From: Mariprofundus ferrooxydans PV-1
Lineage (GTDB): Bacteria; Pseudomonadota; Zetaproteobacteria; Mariprofundales; Mariprofundaceae
Direction: 5' to 3'
Assembly: GCF_000153765.1 (NCBI RefSeq)
Contig: NZ_DS022294.1
Location: 1,145,626-1,178,993 of the forward strand
Length of the DNA: 33,368 nt
In this document: piece by piece, positions 9,153 through 17,528 of the stretch
How positions within the stretch are numbered: position 1 is the stretch's first letter
How the letters are laid out: each line of letters begins with the position of its first letter
Notes under the pieces: model-generated
Seen by the model: only the letters and a program-made list of their open reading frames with translations
Database searches by the model: none
What the model was told of the DNA's origin: nothing
Made by a program: the position numbers and the translations under genes

Positions 9153-9767
9153 ATGATGGAAGAGTGGCTGCCAATCATAATCCGACAACTGATACTCTAC
9201 AGTTTGCCGGTGCTCGTATCTCTGACCTGTGTGGCCATGTTCGAGAGCAGATTTACCGGCAGCTCTCAGCCTCACCCCTTTTCAGCCATCGCCGGACGGG
9301 CAGTCTGGCTGCCTCTGCTGGCATCCATGGCTTTCCATCGCGGCATGATCATCACCCTGAACGGACAGATGGGGCGAGGCGGCAAAGCCGCCGCCACGCG
9401 TCTGATCGCTCACCTGCTACTATGTCTGACCGGATTTCTGCTTTATACGTGGAGCCTCTCCCACACAGCCCCGGTCGGTCTGCCGCCACTGCATCACTGG
9501 TGGGCCAAGGTTCTGATGTTTTTCAATCTGTGCATGGCATCTATGCACCTGCTACCGCTGCCCGGTCAGTTATTCGGTGAGGCTCTGCTGCAGAGCCGCT
9601 ATGGCACAATAATCGCTTCCGCATTCGAACAACGTTATGCCTGGCTCATCATGACACTACTGGCTGCCTCACCACTGCTGGATCTGTTGCTCGGCACAAC
9701 GCTGGTCTTTCCGGTTTATGAATCGATCAGCAGCAGCGCCATGCACTGGTCACAACAAACTGGCTAA
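9153..9767 (+). CDS. Unrecognised membrane protein, possibly a degenerate site-2-protease-like fold
   Basis: I do not recognise a family with certainty. From the ATG pair at 9153/9156 the protein has about 204 residues and several hydrophobic spans (about 10-28, 48-68, 84-100, 118-135, 165-190). Two segments are laid out as in M50 site-2 proteases. One is HPF...GRAVWLPLLASMAFH (41-62), where M50 enzymes carry HExxH but here H62 is followed by Arg-Gly-Met-Ile. The other is FFNLCMASMHLLPLPG (123-138), where M50 enzymes have N-x-LP-x-PPLDGG. If related, it has lost catalytic residues. The start is inferred from the N-terminal hydrophobic pattern; its ribosome site is weak, but a short upstream reading frame ends across it. 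The HDOD gene follows after 16 bases, suggesting one operon. Confidence 0.55.
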   Translation: MMEEWLPIIIRQLILYSLPVLVSLTCVAMFESRFTGSSQPHPFSAIAGRAVWLPLLASMAFHRGMIITLNGQMGRGGKAAATRLIAHLLLCLTGFLLYTWSLSHTAPVGLPPLHHWWAKVLMFFNLCMASMHLLPLPGQLFGEALLQSRYGTIIASAFEQRYAWLIMTLLAASPLLDLLLGTTLVFPVYESISSSAMHWSQQTG

Positions 9768-9783
9768 TGAACGGATTATTGCT

Positions 9784-10602
9784 ATGCTCCAGCCAATGAT
9801 GAATTCGGGTTTTGACCGGGAATCCACCCTTGAACTGCTGAAATTCAGCGATGACCTGCCATCGTTACCCGATCGCTTTGTAAGAATTCAGCAAGTGATA
9901 CAGGATCCGGAGTCCGGGGCGGATGACCTGGCCAGAATTATTCGTTCCGATCAGGCCACGACAGCCATGATCCTGAAATTCGCCAATTCGCCCGCTTATA
10001 ATCCTACCCATACACCCATCGGAGAACTCTCTAAAGCTATTGCGCGCATCGGCTCCAGAGAGACCGCCCATATCGCAACGACCATGTCCCTGATGTACGG
10101 CATGATATTGCCGACCGGCATGGCAAATATCCGCAGTTTCTGGGCCCATGCCTTCGGCGTTGCCACTGTATGCGAGCATCTCGCACGCCTGGTCCATCCG
10201 GCAGAGCAGCAGTGCCACGAACGCGCCTTTATGACCGGTCTGCTGCATGACATCGGACGAGCTGCACTCGGTATGCGCGTCGATTTTTCCTATTTCGAGA
10301 GGGAATCAGGGCACATGCATGGTGAGCCTCTGATCCGGTTTGAAGAGGCATATTACGGCGTTAATCATGCGGAGGCCGGCATGCAGCTATTGCGCCTGTG
10401 GCTCTTTCCCGATGACATCTTTACCGCAGTCGGTGAACATCACAATCCGGACTGCCCCCACTTCCTCGCCCGCATCTGCTACCAGGCCAATGCCTTCTGC
10501 AATGACCACGTGCCTGAGCATACCGGCATTGAAGCACTTCCCGCGACGATAGCGCAGGCCCTGGCCGATCACCCTGTCGACCTGTCAACACTGACCGCCT
10601 GA
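9784..10602 (+). CDS. HDOD-domain signalling protein
   Basis: The protein (about 272 residues from ATG 9784) consists mostly of an HDOD domain, a non-canonical relative of HD phosphohydrolases found in bacterial signalling and stress regulation. The early segment KFSDDLPSLPDRFVRIQQVIQDP and the LARIIRSDQATTAMILKFANSPAY block are typical. The partly kept HD motif GLLHDIGRAAL and the later HAEAGMQLLRLWLFPDDIFTAVGEHHNP follow. There is no attached receiver, GGDEF or EAL domain, so it is a stand-alone HDOD protein. The frame is open upstream to 9718, overlapping the previous gene, so the start could be earlier. The physiological role is unknown; it is probably co-expressed with the membrane protein before it. 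Confidence 0.82.
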   Translation: MLQPMMNSGFDRESTLELLKFSDDLPSLPDRFVRIQQVIQDPESGADDLARIIRSDQATTAMILKFANSPAYNPTHTPIGELSKAIARIGSRETAHIATTMSLMYGMILPTGMANIRSFWAHAFGVATVCEHLARLVHPAEQQCHERAFMTGLLHDIGRAALGMRVDFSYFERESGHMHGEPLIRFEEAYYGVNHAEAGMQLLRLWLFPDDIFTAVGEHHNPDCPHFLARICYQANAFCNDHVPEHTGIEALPATIAQALADHPVDLSTLTA

Positions 10603-10742
10603 CGTGAATCCTGTACTTCCCGCTGTTCGCCGAGTGGCATATCGGCTCGATGCAGCACACCATCAACGGTCACAACGTGCTGAGCAGTTCTGAAGTGACG
10701 GCATTGGTGTTAATATCGGCGAACTTTGCATAAGGACGTCTG

Positions 10743-12539
10743 ATGATCATTTGGAACATACTGCGGGATAGAAAGTCGGTGCTTATAGCCTGGACGCGCC
10801 AGCAGGACACCGTATTTATGGTGTTGCTGGCCGTCGTCATTGGCATCCTCTCCGGCTATGCGGCACTGTTGCTGCGTTTCGCTATCGAATGGGTCAGCCT
10901 TTTCTGGACAGGTGAACGCACCTGGGAAGATGCCATCACAACCCTGCCCTGGTATATCTACCTGCTTGCCCCCACCATCACCGGCCTTATCGTCGCCTGG
11001 ATAAGTATACGTTTCCTGCCTGAAGGAGAATTACGCGATGTGGCCGGCGTATTGGCTGATATGGTCGAACGCAGAGGGCGGGTACGCTCCCGCCTGTTGG
11101 CGACAGAGCTGGCGGGTTCCGCACTGGCCATGGGTGGCGGAGCAAGTCTGGGCCGTGAAGGACCTACGGTTGCCCTCGGTGCCTTGATCGCATCGGAAAT
11201 TGGGCAGCGGCTCGATATGAGCGAACAGCAACTGCGCATCCTGATCGGCTGCGGTGCGGCAGCAGGCATAGCCGCCTCATTCAACACGCCCATTGCCGGC
11301 GCCCTGTTTGCGCTGGAGGTGGTTCTGGCCGATTACGCCATTGCCACATTCAGTCCCATCGTCATTGCCTCCGTACTGGCCACCGTGATTGCCCGTTCCG
11401 AGGTCGGCAATTTTCCAGCCTTTACCGTGCCTGAATATCACCTGATCAGCACCTGGGAGATACCCGCCTATATCCTGATGGGCGCAATCTGCGGGCTGGT
11501 GGCGACGGTGCTGATCAAGTCCATGACGCCGACGCGTATCTTTCTGACCCGTCTGATTCCCAACCGCCTGATACGTCCGGCCGTTGTCGGCTTTGTCGTC
11601 GGTCTGATGGGGCTGATGCTTCCGCAAATCATGTCCATCGGTTATGGCACCGTTGAATCCATGATGCTGGAGCATGTTGATCCGCATCTGATGGGATATT
11701 TGGTGCCGCTGGTGCTGTTTCTCGCGGTACTGCTCATTGGAAAGCTGGTCGCAACGATACTCTGTGCCGCCGGCGGATTCCCAGGCGGCCTGTTCGGCCC
11801 GGTGCTGTTTCTTGGCGCCGTAGTCGGTGCGCTCTTCGGCGGTGTGGCCCATGCCTACTCACCCTCATATTCGGAGAGCTCCGGCGCTTATGCACTGGTG
11901 GCATGTGGTGCCCTGACTGCCGCCGCCCTGCAGGCGCCGCTGACGGTGATGCTGATTGTGTTCGAAATGACGGCCGACTACCACATCATGCTGCCCCTGA
12001 TGGCAGCATGTAGTGTGGCGACGCTGGTCACCCGCTCGTTCGGCCGCGAATCACTGTTTACCGAGGCTCTGGAAGAACGCGGCATTGATTCAAACTGGAG
12101 TCTGGAGCAATCCTGGATGCGCTCGGTGCCGGTAAGCAGGATACCGTGGCGATCGGTGCCGCGCGTATCCGGCCATGCCCGCCTCGGCGAGCTCAAACAG
12201 GTCTATACGGGTTCCGGCAAGGGCTGTGTACAGGTGGTTGATGATGAAGGGCTGATGATCGGCATTGTTACCTTCTCCGACCTGCAGAACTGGCTGATTG
12301 ATCCGGCTCTGGATGAGGTGATCGTGGCCGCTGAAGTAGCTAATCGTCATGTGGCTGTCATCTCTGAAACAGACAGCCTGCTTGATGCCATTCTCATACT
12401 GGACAGGGAAACATTTGAGCAAATGCCTGTAGTCGCAGCGGACAATCCGCGCAAAGTGCTGGGCATACTCTCCCGTAATACAATCTTTTCCACCTACCAC
12501 AAACTGATCGTCAAACATGGGGAGCGCGAACGTGGCTGA
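10743..12539 (+). CDS. ClC-family chloride channel/antiporter with C-terminal CBS pair
   Basis: This 598-residue ClC protein has about 450 residues of membrane domain followed by two CBS motifs (about 465-595), which in related proteins bind adenine nucleotides and regulate gating. The conserved GGGASLGREGPTV segment contains the gating glutamate E139. GIAASFNTPIAGALFALE and GGFPGGLFGPVLFLG correspond to other pore-forming ClC motifs. The usual GSGIP anion-filter motif is not visible; Glu-Gly-Glu-Leu-Arg-Asp-Val (94-100) occupies the expected place. AAGGA at 10732-10736 sits six bases before ATG 10743. A weak promoter-like pair (TTCTGA 10688-10693, TAATAT 10711-10716) precedes it. The end overlaps the helicase start. 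Whether it is a channel or a H+/Cl- exchanger cannot be decided. Confidence 0.9.
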   Translation: MIIWNILRDRKSVLIAWTRQQDTVFMVLLAVVIGILSGYAALLLRFAIEWVSLFWTGERTWEDAITTLPWYIYLLAPTITGLIVAWISIRFLPEGELRDVAGVLADMVERRGRVRSRLLATELAGSALAMGGGASLGREGPTVALGALIASEIGQRLDMSEQQLRILIGCGAAAGIAASFNTPIAGALFALEVVLADYAIATFSPIVIASVLATVIARSEVGNFPAFTVPEYHLISTWEIPAYILMGAICGLVATVLIKSMTPTRIFLTRLIPNRLIRPAVVGFVVGLMGLMLPQIMSIGYGTVESMMLEHVDPHLMGYLVPLVLFLAVLLIGKLVATILCAAGGFPGGLFGPVLFLGAVVGALFGGVAHAYSPSYSESSGAYALVACGALTAAALQAPLTVMLIVFEMTADYHIMLPLMAACSVATLVTRSFGRESLFTEALEERGIDSNWSLEQSWMRSVPVSRIPWRSVPRVSGHARLGELKQVYTGSGKGCVQVVDDEGLMIGIVTFSDLQNWLIDPALDEVIVAAEVANRHVAVISETDSLLDAILILDRETFEQMPVVAADNPRKVLGILSRNTIFSTYHKLIVKHGERERG

Positions 12540-14631
12540 TCTGAATCCGGCCCAGCTGGCGGCGGTAGAGGCTGGCGATGGCCCCCAGCTGATCCTCGCC
12601 GGAGCAGGTTCCGGCAAGACACGCACTATTATCCATCGTATCGGCCACCTGATCTCCGCTCGCGGTGTGGCGCCGCATCGTATTCTGGCTGTGACTTTCA
12701 CCAACAAGGCTGCGGCCGAATTGAAGTCCCGATTGAGCGAATTAATCGGTGATGACGGTGGCGGCGTAGTCTCCGGCACCTTTCACGCTATCTCTCTGCG
12801 CCTGCTGCGTCGTTATGCCGAAGCACTGGCTTACCCGCGCTCCTTTCAGGTGATCGATGCAGACGATCAGAAAGCGCTGGTTAAACGAATCCTCAAGCAG
12901 GCGAATATCCCTGCTGACCGGCTGCACCCCTCCTTCCTGCTCGGCTGGATCGAACACTGCAAGCATGCCGGCCAGACCGCGGAGCAGGCGCCTGCATGCG
13001 ACTGGAACGGCGTGGATCTGCGCGGCCTCTATAGCACCTACCAACAGCAACTGCGTGAGCATGAACGGATGGATTTTTCCGACCTGATACTCAACTGTGT
13101 ATTGCTGATGCGCGAACATGCCGACATTGCCGAAGCACTGCAGCGCCGCTTTGATCATATTCTGGTCGATGAATATCAGGATACCAACCCGGTACAGCAC
13201 GAGTGGCTGACCCTGTTGTGTGCCGGCCACCGCAACCTGACGGTTGTCGGTGATGATGATCAGAGTATCTACGGCTGGCGTGGTGCCGATATCCGCCATA
13301 TTCTGGAGTTCGAACGCATCTGGTCGGGAGCAGGTACCCACCGACTGGAAGAGAATTACCGCTCTACCGGCGCGATACTGGATCTGGCCAACGCCGTGAT
13401 CAGTAAAAATGAAGATCGCCATGATAAATCGTTGCGTGCTACGCAGGAGCAGGGGCTGCTGCCGCAGTGGCAGGTCTGCAACGATGAGTATGACGAGGCC
13501 CGCCAGATCGGCACACAGCTGCAGGCATGGCGAGATGCAGGCTATGCCTGGCAGGAGATGGCCGTGCTCTATCGCTCCAATCGCCAGTCGCTGGCACTGG
13601 AGCAGATTCTGCGTGAACAAGGCTTGCCCTATCGCATCGTCGGCGGTGTCGGCTTCTTCGAACGCCTGGAGATCAAGGACGCGCTGGCCTACTGGGCACT
13701 GTTAAACGGCTGTGGTGACGCTCTGCAACTGATGCGCATATGCAACCGGCCGAAACGGGGCATCGGCCTCAAGGGTCAGGAGCAACTGGCAGCCCAGCTG
13801 AGTGGGTCGGGCCTGCGCGCACATGAATGGCTGGATCTGGTAGCGGAGGGAGGTGTCGGCGGCGTTGCAGGCAAACTTGCGCCGCTTGCCAGGCTGATTG
13901 CCTCGCTGCGTCCGCAAGCCGGAACCCTGCCCGACCGCGGTCTGATGGCACTGCTGCAGGAGAGCGGTTATCTGGACAGCTTGCAGGCTATGGGTGAGTT
14001 GGAAGCTGCCAGCCGCATCGATAACATCCACACTTTGCAACGCTATATCGAGCTGACCATGGAGCAGGAGATCACGCCGATCGAGTTTATGGATCGCGCG
14101 GCACTACTGCAGAGCGGCGAAGAGGCCGGTCGCGATGATGAGAATGAAGAGAGCGTGACACTGATGAGCCTGCACCGGGCCAAAGGACTGGAGTTCGATT
14201 GCGTGGTGCTGCCAGGCGTCGAAGAGGGCTTATTGCCCCATCAGCGCGCGCTGGATGACGGTGAGGCAGGGATTGCCGAAGAGCGACGCCTGCTCTATGT
14301 CGGTATTACCCGCGCCCGTCGTCATCTGAAGCTGACCACGGCGCGCGTGCGCAGACTCTTCGGAGAAACACATTACCCGCTGCCCAGTCGTTTTATCAAA
14401 AATCTGCCACCCTCCATGCTGCAACAGGATACGCCTGTTGCCACTGCATCCGCCATGCAAAACAACTCCGGTGACATGGGAGTCGGTAGCAATGTGCTTC
14501 ACCCGAGCTTCGGTGAAGGGGTGATCATCGACTTTGAAGGCTCCGGCGATGCCATCCGGGTGACCGTACAATTCAGAAAAGCCGGCATCAAACGACTGAT
14601 GCTCAAATATGCAGCCTTGCAGGCTGCCTAA
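12532..14631 (+). CDS. uvrD: UvrD/PcrA/Rep-type superfamily 1 DNA helicase
   Basis: This 3'-to-5' ATP-driven DNA helicase acts in repair and in clearing proteins from DNA. The 699-residue protein has Walker A GAGSGKT (24-30), the TFTNKAAAELKSR motif Ia, the Walker B region DEYQDTNPVQHEWL, motif III VVGDDDQSIYGWRGAD, motif IV LEENYRST, motif V VTLMSLHRAKGLEF and motif VI RRLLYVGITRARR. The C-terminal 50 residues (VLHPSFGEGVIIDFEG to GIKRLMLKYAAL) match the Tudor-like tail of UvrD/PcrA rather than Rep. GTG 12532 is chosen because GGGGAG at 12519-12524 is well placed. An in-frame ATG at 12517 would add five residues. The start overlaps the last eight bases of the ClC gene, so the two are translationally coupled. 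Confidence 0.9.
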   Translation: MADLNPAQLAAVEAGDGPQLILAGAGSGKTRTIIHRIGHLISARGVAPHRILAVTFTNKAAAELKSRLSELIGDDGGGVVSGTFHAISLRLLRRYAEALAYPRSFQVIDADDQKALVKRILKQANIPADRLHPSFLLGWIEHCKHAGQTAEQAPACDWNGVDLRGLYSTYQQQLREHERMDFSDLILNCVLLMREHADIAEALQRRFDHILVDEYQDTNPVQHEWLTLLCAGHRNLTVVGDDDQSIYGWRGADIRHILEFERIWSGAGTHRLEENYRSTGAILDLANAVISKNEDRHDKSLRATQEQGLLPQWQVCNDEYDEARQIGTQLQAWRDAGYAWQEMAVLYRSNRQSLALEQILREQGLPYRIVGGVGFFERLEIKDALAYWALLNGCGDALQLMRICNRPKRGIGLKGQEQLAAQLSGSGLRAHEWLDLVAEGGVGGVAGKLAPLARLIASLRPQAGTLPDRGLMALLQESGYLDSLQAMGELEAASRIDNIHTLQRYIELTMEQEITPIEFMDRAALLQSGEEAGRDDENEESVTLMSLHRAKGLEFDCVVLPGVEEGLLPHQRALDDGEAGIAEERRLLYVGITRARRHLKLTTARVRRLFGETHYPLPSRFIKNLPPSMLQQDTPVATASAMQNNSGDMGVGSNVLHPSFGEGVIIDFEGSGDAIRVTVQFRKAGIKRLMLKYAALQAA

Positions 14632-14641
14632 GGAGGTAATC

Positions 14642-14986
14642 ATGCCTGTCACCATCTATCACAACCCGCGTTGTTCAAAATCCCGTCAGACACTGACGCT
14701 GCTGCAGGAGCAGGGTATCGAACCTGCAATTGTCGAGTACCTGAATACGCCGCCGACTGCTGCGGAGCTCGATCGCATTCTGAACATGCTCGGCATCGAG
14801 CCCGAAGCACTGATGCGCAAAGGTGAAAGCGAATACAAGGAACACTTCAGCGGTCGGAGTCTGTCGCGTGCGGAAACGATTGCCCTGATGGTACAGCATC
14901 CGAAAGTCATTGAGCGCCCGATCGTTGTCACCGGCGACAAGGCCGCCATCGGACGTCCGCCGGAGAGCGTGCTCGCAATCCTGTAA
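14642..14986 (+). CDS. arsC: Glutaredoxin-dependent arsenate reductase-like protein (ArsC/YfgD family)
   Basis: The 114-residue thioredoxin-fold protein belongs to the family of E. coli plasmid ArsC and YfgD. The nucleophile is C11 in HNPRCSKSRQTL. Other family blocks are LMRKGESEYKEHF and the C-terminal RPIVVTGDKAAIGRPPESVLAIL with the conserved arginines. ATG 14642 has a near-perfect AAGGAGGT (14630-14637) that overlaps the stop codon of the helicase gene, so it is the last gene of the ClC-helicase unit. It is unrelated in fold to the phosphatase-type ArsC in the ars operon at 19753-20172. Because it is outside an ars cluster it may be a YfgD-like housekeeping paralogue rather than a resistance enzyme. 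Confidence 0.85.
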   Translation: MPVTIYHNPRCSKSRQTLTLLQEQGIEPAIVEYLNTPPTAAELDRILNMLGIEPEALMRKGESEYKEHFSGRSLSRAETIALMVQHPKVIERPIVVTGDKAAIGRPPESVLAIL

Positions 14987-15036
14987 CAAGGGTAACTCGG
15001 ACCGGTTGATTAAACCTGCATCGACTATCAGCAACA

Positions 15037-15089
15037 CCCATACTAAAACAAAACAGCCCGACCGCCCTTAAAGGGCGACCGGGCTGTTC
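15037..15089 (-). terminator. Terminator hairpin between arsC-like gene and recQ
   Basis: A long stem pairs AACAGCCCG (15052-15060) with CGGGCTGTT (15080-15088) and, inside it, CGCCCTT with AAGGGCG (15063-15069, 15071-15077). On the minus strand it is followed by a T-rich run (complement of actaaaacaaaa), so it primarily terminates recQ. On the plus strand there is no T-run, but it may still act as a processing hairpin. Confidence 0.8.
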
Positions 15090-15108
15090 TACTATTACAG
15101 CGTTGTGA

Positions 15109-17277
15109 TCAGGCTACGCCGATACCTTCACGCCAGGCCAGAACCAGACGGAACATATCGTTATCCAGATCCACACTCAGATCACGCTTCACCTCGCTCA
15201 GTGACGCATACGGATCGGCATCATCCAGCTCGGCCATGATCGTATCGAAATCCTTGCCGATCAATGCCGGCACATCGATGTACTGACCTGCCCGAATGAT
15301 AGCGACAAAATGCTTCAGGATCGTCGATTCGCTGACGCTCTGCTCAGCGGCAATCTCCGCCAGACTCATACCCTTGCGTTGCTGCCCGAGAGTATAGCTC
15401 TGTGTTTCATTCAGCCCAGGTCCCTTGGCAATCAGCATCGGAATCTCTTTGCCGTCGGTCTGGGTCGTTTTATTACCCGATACTTCCACATGCTTGCTGA
15501 TCTCTTCAATAAAGGCTTCACCAAACGCTTCCAGCTTGTGCTCGCCAACACCGGAAATACCGCGCAGCTCCTCTTCGCTGGCAGGCTTGCGCTGCGCCAT
15601 TTCAGTCAGGCTCACATCGCTGAACACAACATGCGGAGGCAGATCTTCACGCTCTGCGATCTCCTCACGCAACGACACCAGCTTCTTGAACAATGGTTCG
15701 TCGCGCACTGCTCCCAGACGTTTCAGGTGACGACGGAAACCCGGCTGATACTTGGCCAGTACAATCGGTTCACCGGCAACACCGATACGTTCCGCCTTCT
15801 TGGTTGGCAACATCGCAGCACGCCGGGATACATCCTGTACAAAATAGCCGTGATGTACGAGCTGACGTAAAAGAGATGTCCACTCATCGGCATTCAGGTC
15901 ATCGCCCGCGCCGTGGGTTTTCAGCTTGTCATGCTTGTTTTCACGGATACGTGCATTGTTCGAGCCACGCAGAATATCCACAATATAGCCCATACCGTAG
16001 TCGCCCTTGAGCTCACGTACGCATTGCAGTGCCACTTCGGCATATTCGGTTGCATCATATGTGGCTGGCGGGTCCAGACAGATATCACAATTACCGCATG
16101 GCTCATCCAGCGACTCGCCGAAATAGCCGAGCAGCACACGGCGACGACAAGTCAGCGCCTCGGAAAAAGCCACCATACTGTTGAGCTTGTGCACTTCCAC
16201 GCGGCGCTGATCGATATTATCAACATTCTCGATCAGGCGACGCACCAGATTCACATCACCCGAGCCGTAGAGCATCAACGCTTCCGATTCCAGGCCGTCA
16301 CGACCGGCACGGCCGGTCTCCTGATAGTATGATTCGATACTCTTGGGCAGGTCATGATGAATGACAAAACGGACATTCGGCTTGTCTACGCCCATACCAA
16401 AAGCAATGGTTGCGACAATCACTTTCACACGATCACGCAGAAAATCATCCTGCACCCTTTCGCGTGAACGCCCGGGAATACCTGCATGGTAGGCCGCAGC
16501 ACGAATACCGTGCCGCTGCAGGTTCACAGCCAGATCCTCCACCCGTTTTCTCGACAGACAGTAGATCACACCCGAAGCATTCGGCCAACCGTCGAGGAAC
16601 TGTAATATCTGGGTCAGCGGCTGACGTTTTTCGGCCACCAGGTAGCGGATATTCGGACGATCAAAGCTGGCCACAAAGCGTTTGGCTTTGCCCAGTTGCA
16701 AGCGGTCACTGATATCCTCTCGCGTGTGCTCATCGGCAGTCGCCGTCAGTGCCAGCATCGGCACATCCGGGAAAATTTCACGCAACTCACCAAGCCGGAC
16801 ATATTCAGGCCGGAAATCATGTCCCCATTGCGACACACAGTGCGCCTCATCAATGGCAAACATCGATAGCTTCAATTTTTCCAGTTTGGTCAGAAAACTT
16901 TTCGACAACAGTCGTTCCGGAGCCACATAAAGCAGGTCCAGCTCACCCGCCTCAAAACGCTCCAGCACATCCTTGGCTTCGGCCGCTTTCAGGGAGGAGT
17001 TATAGTAGGCGGCCTTCACACCACAAGCGGTCAGTGCATCCACCTGATCCTTCATCAGGGAGATCAGCGGTGAAACCACAATGCCTGTCCCTTCACGCAT
17101 GATCGCGGGTATCTGGTAACAGATGGATTTGCCGCCGCCGGTCGGCATCAATACAAAGGCGTCCTTGCCATCAAGCAGGTTGCAGATAATCTCTTCCTGC
17201 ATCGGCCGAAACATGTCGTAACCGAAGATATCCTTCAGTACTTTTCTAGCCTGTTCTTTCATTTTCTTTGTTGCCAT
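15109..17277 (-). CDS. recQ: ATP-dependent DNA helicase RecQ
   Basis: This superfamily 2, 3'-to-5' helicase acts in recombination and fork repair. From ATG 17277 the protein has 722 residues. Walker A is PTGGGKS (45-51), the DEAH box is 142-145 and aromatic-rich motif CVSQWGHDFRPEY follows. The helicase C-lobe has YYQETGRAGRDGLES. The RQC zinc site is C-R-R-R then CGNCDIC. An HRDC-like domain (about 525-595) follows, and the tail (about 620-720) contains a helix-turn-helix-like region (MSLAEIAAEQSVSESTILKHF) often found in RecQ of this type. The frame allows ATG 17283, but AGAGGA sits directly against it and is correctly spaced (five bases) for ATG 17277, so the latter is chosen. Confidence 0.93.
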   Translation of the reverse strand: MATKKMKEQARKVLKDIFGYDMFRPMQEEIICNLLDGKDAFVLMPTGGGKSICYQIPAIMREGTGIVVSPLISLMKDQVDALTACGVKAAYYNSSLKAAEAKDVLERFEAGELDLLYVAPERLLSKSFLTKLEKLKLSMFAIDEAHCVSQWGHDFRPEYVRLGELREIFPDVPMLALTATADEHTREDISDRLQLGKAKRFVASFDRPNIRYLVAEKRQPLTQILQFLDGWPNASGVIYCLSRKRVEDLAVNLQRHGIRAAAYHAGIPGRSRERVQDDFLRDRVKVIVATIAFGMGVDKPNVRFVIHHDLPKSIESYYQETGRAGRDGLESEALMLYGSGDVNLVRRLIENVDNIDQRRVEVHKLNSMVAFSEALTCRRRVLLGYFGESLDEPCGNCDICLDPPATYDATEYAEVALQCVRELKGDYGMGYIVDILRGSNNARIRENKHDKLKTHGAGDDLNADEWTSLLRQLVHHGYFVQDVSRRAAMLPTKKAERIGVAGEPIVLAKYQPGFRRHLKRLGAVRDEPLFKKLVSLREEIAEREDLPPHVVFSDVSLTEMAQRKPASEEELRGISGVGEHKLEAFGEAFIEEISKHVEVSGNKTTQTDGKEIPMLIAKGPGLNETQSYTLGQQRKGMSLAEIAAEQSVSESTILKHFVAIIRAGQYIDVPALIGKDFDTIMAELDDADPYASLSEVKRDLSVDLDNDMFRLVLAWREGIGVA

Positions 17278-17283
17278 GTTCAT

Positions 17284-17528
17284 CCTCTGGCATCGGCATC
17301 ATGCCAATGCAATCACCTCCGCAGGCCCCCTCAAGCCTCCAGATATGACTTCATAATGTGTTAGAAATACGGCTTGCCGCGGGCGTGTGTACGTCTGTTG
17401 GGGGCCGTTCACGGATTATTTCAGCACATCCGCGAGAATCTCGCAAGCTTTATTGCAAGCAGCTCGGCCAAGCAGGTTGTTCTTTTGCCCCGCCGGACAA
17501 AACTGCCGGCGTCCCCAGGCAGGTTCCC
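17284..17528. other. Non-coding gap between arsJ and recQ with palindromes
   Basis: About 245 bases hold no recognisable gene. Visible structures are an exact palindrome GCGAGA-A-TCTCGC (17432-17444), a repeated GCAAGC (17444-17449 and 17455-17460), and a hairpin CGCCGG/CCGGCG around 17492-17513. None is followed by a T-run, so none is a clear intrinsic terminator. The ars operon end and the recQ promoter must both lie here. Short open frames overlapping this gap look random. Confidence 0.4.

Noticed and set aside
12742-13620. 292-codon open frame on the minus strand
   Set aside because: It is antisense to the helicase motifs of UvrD and has no recognisable domain or ribosome site.
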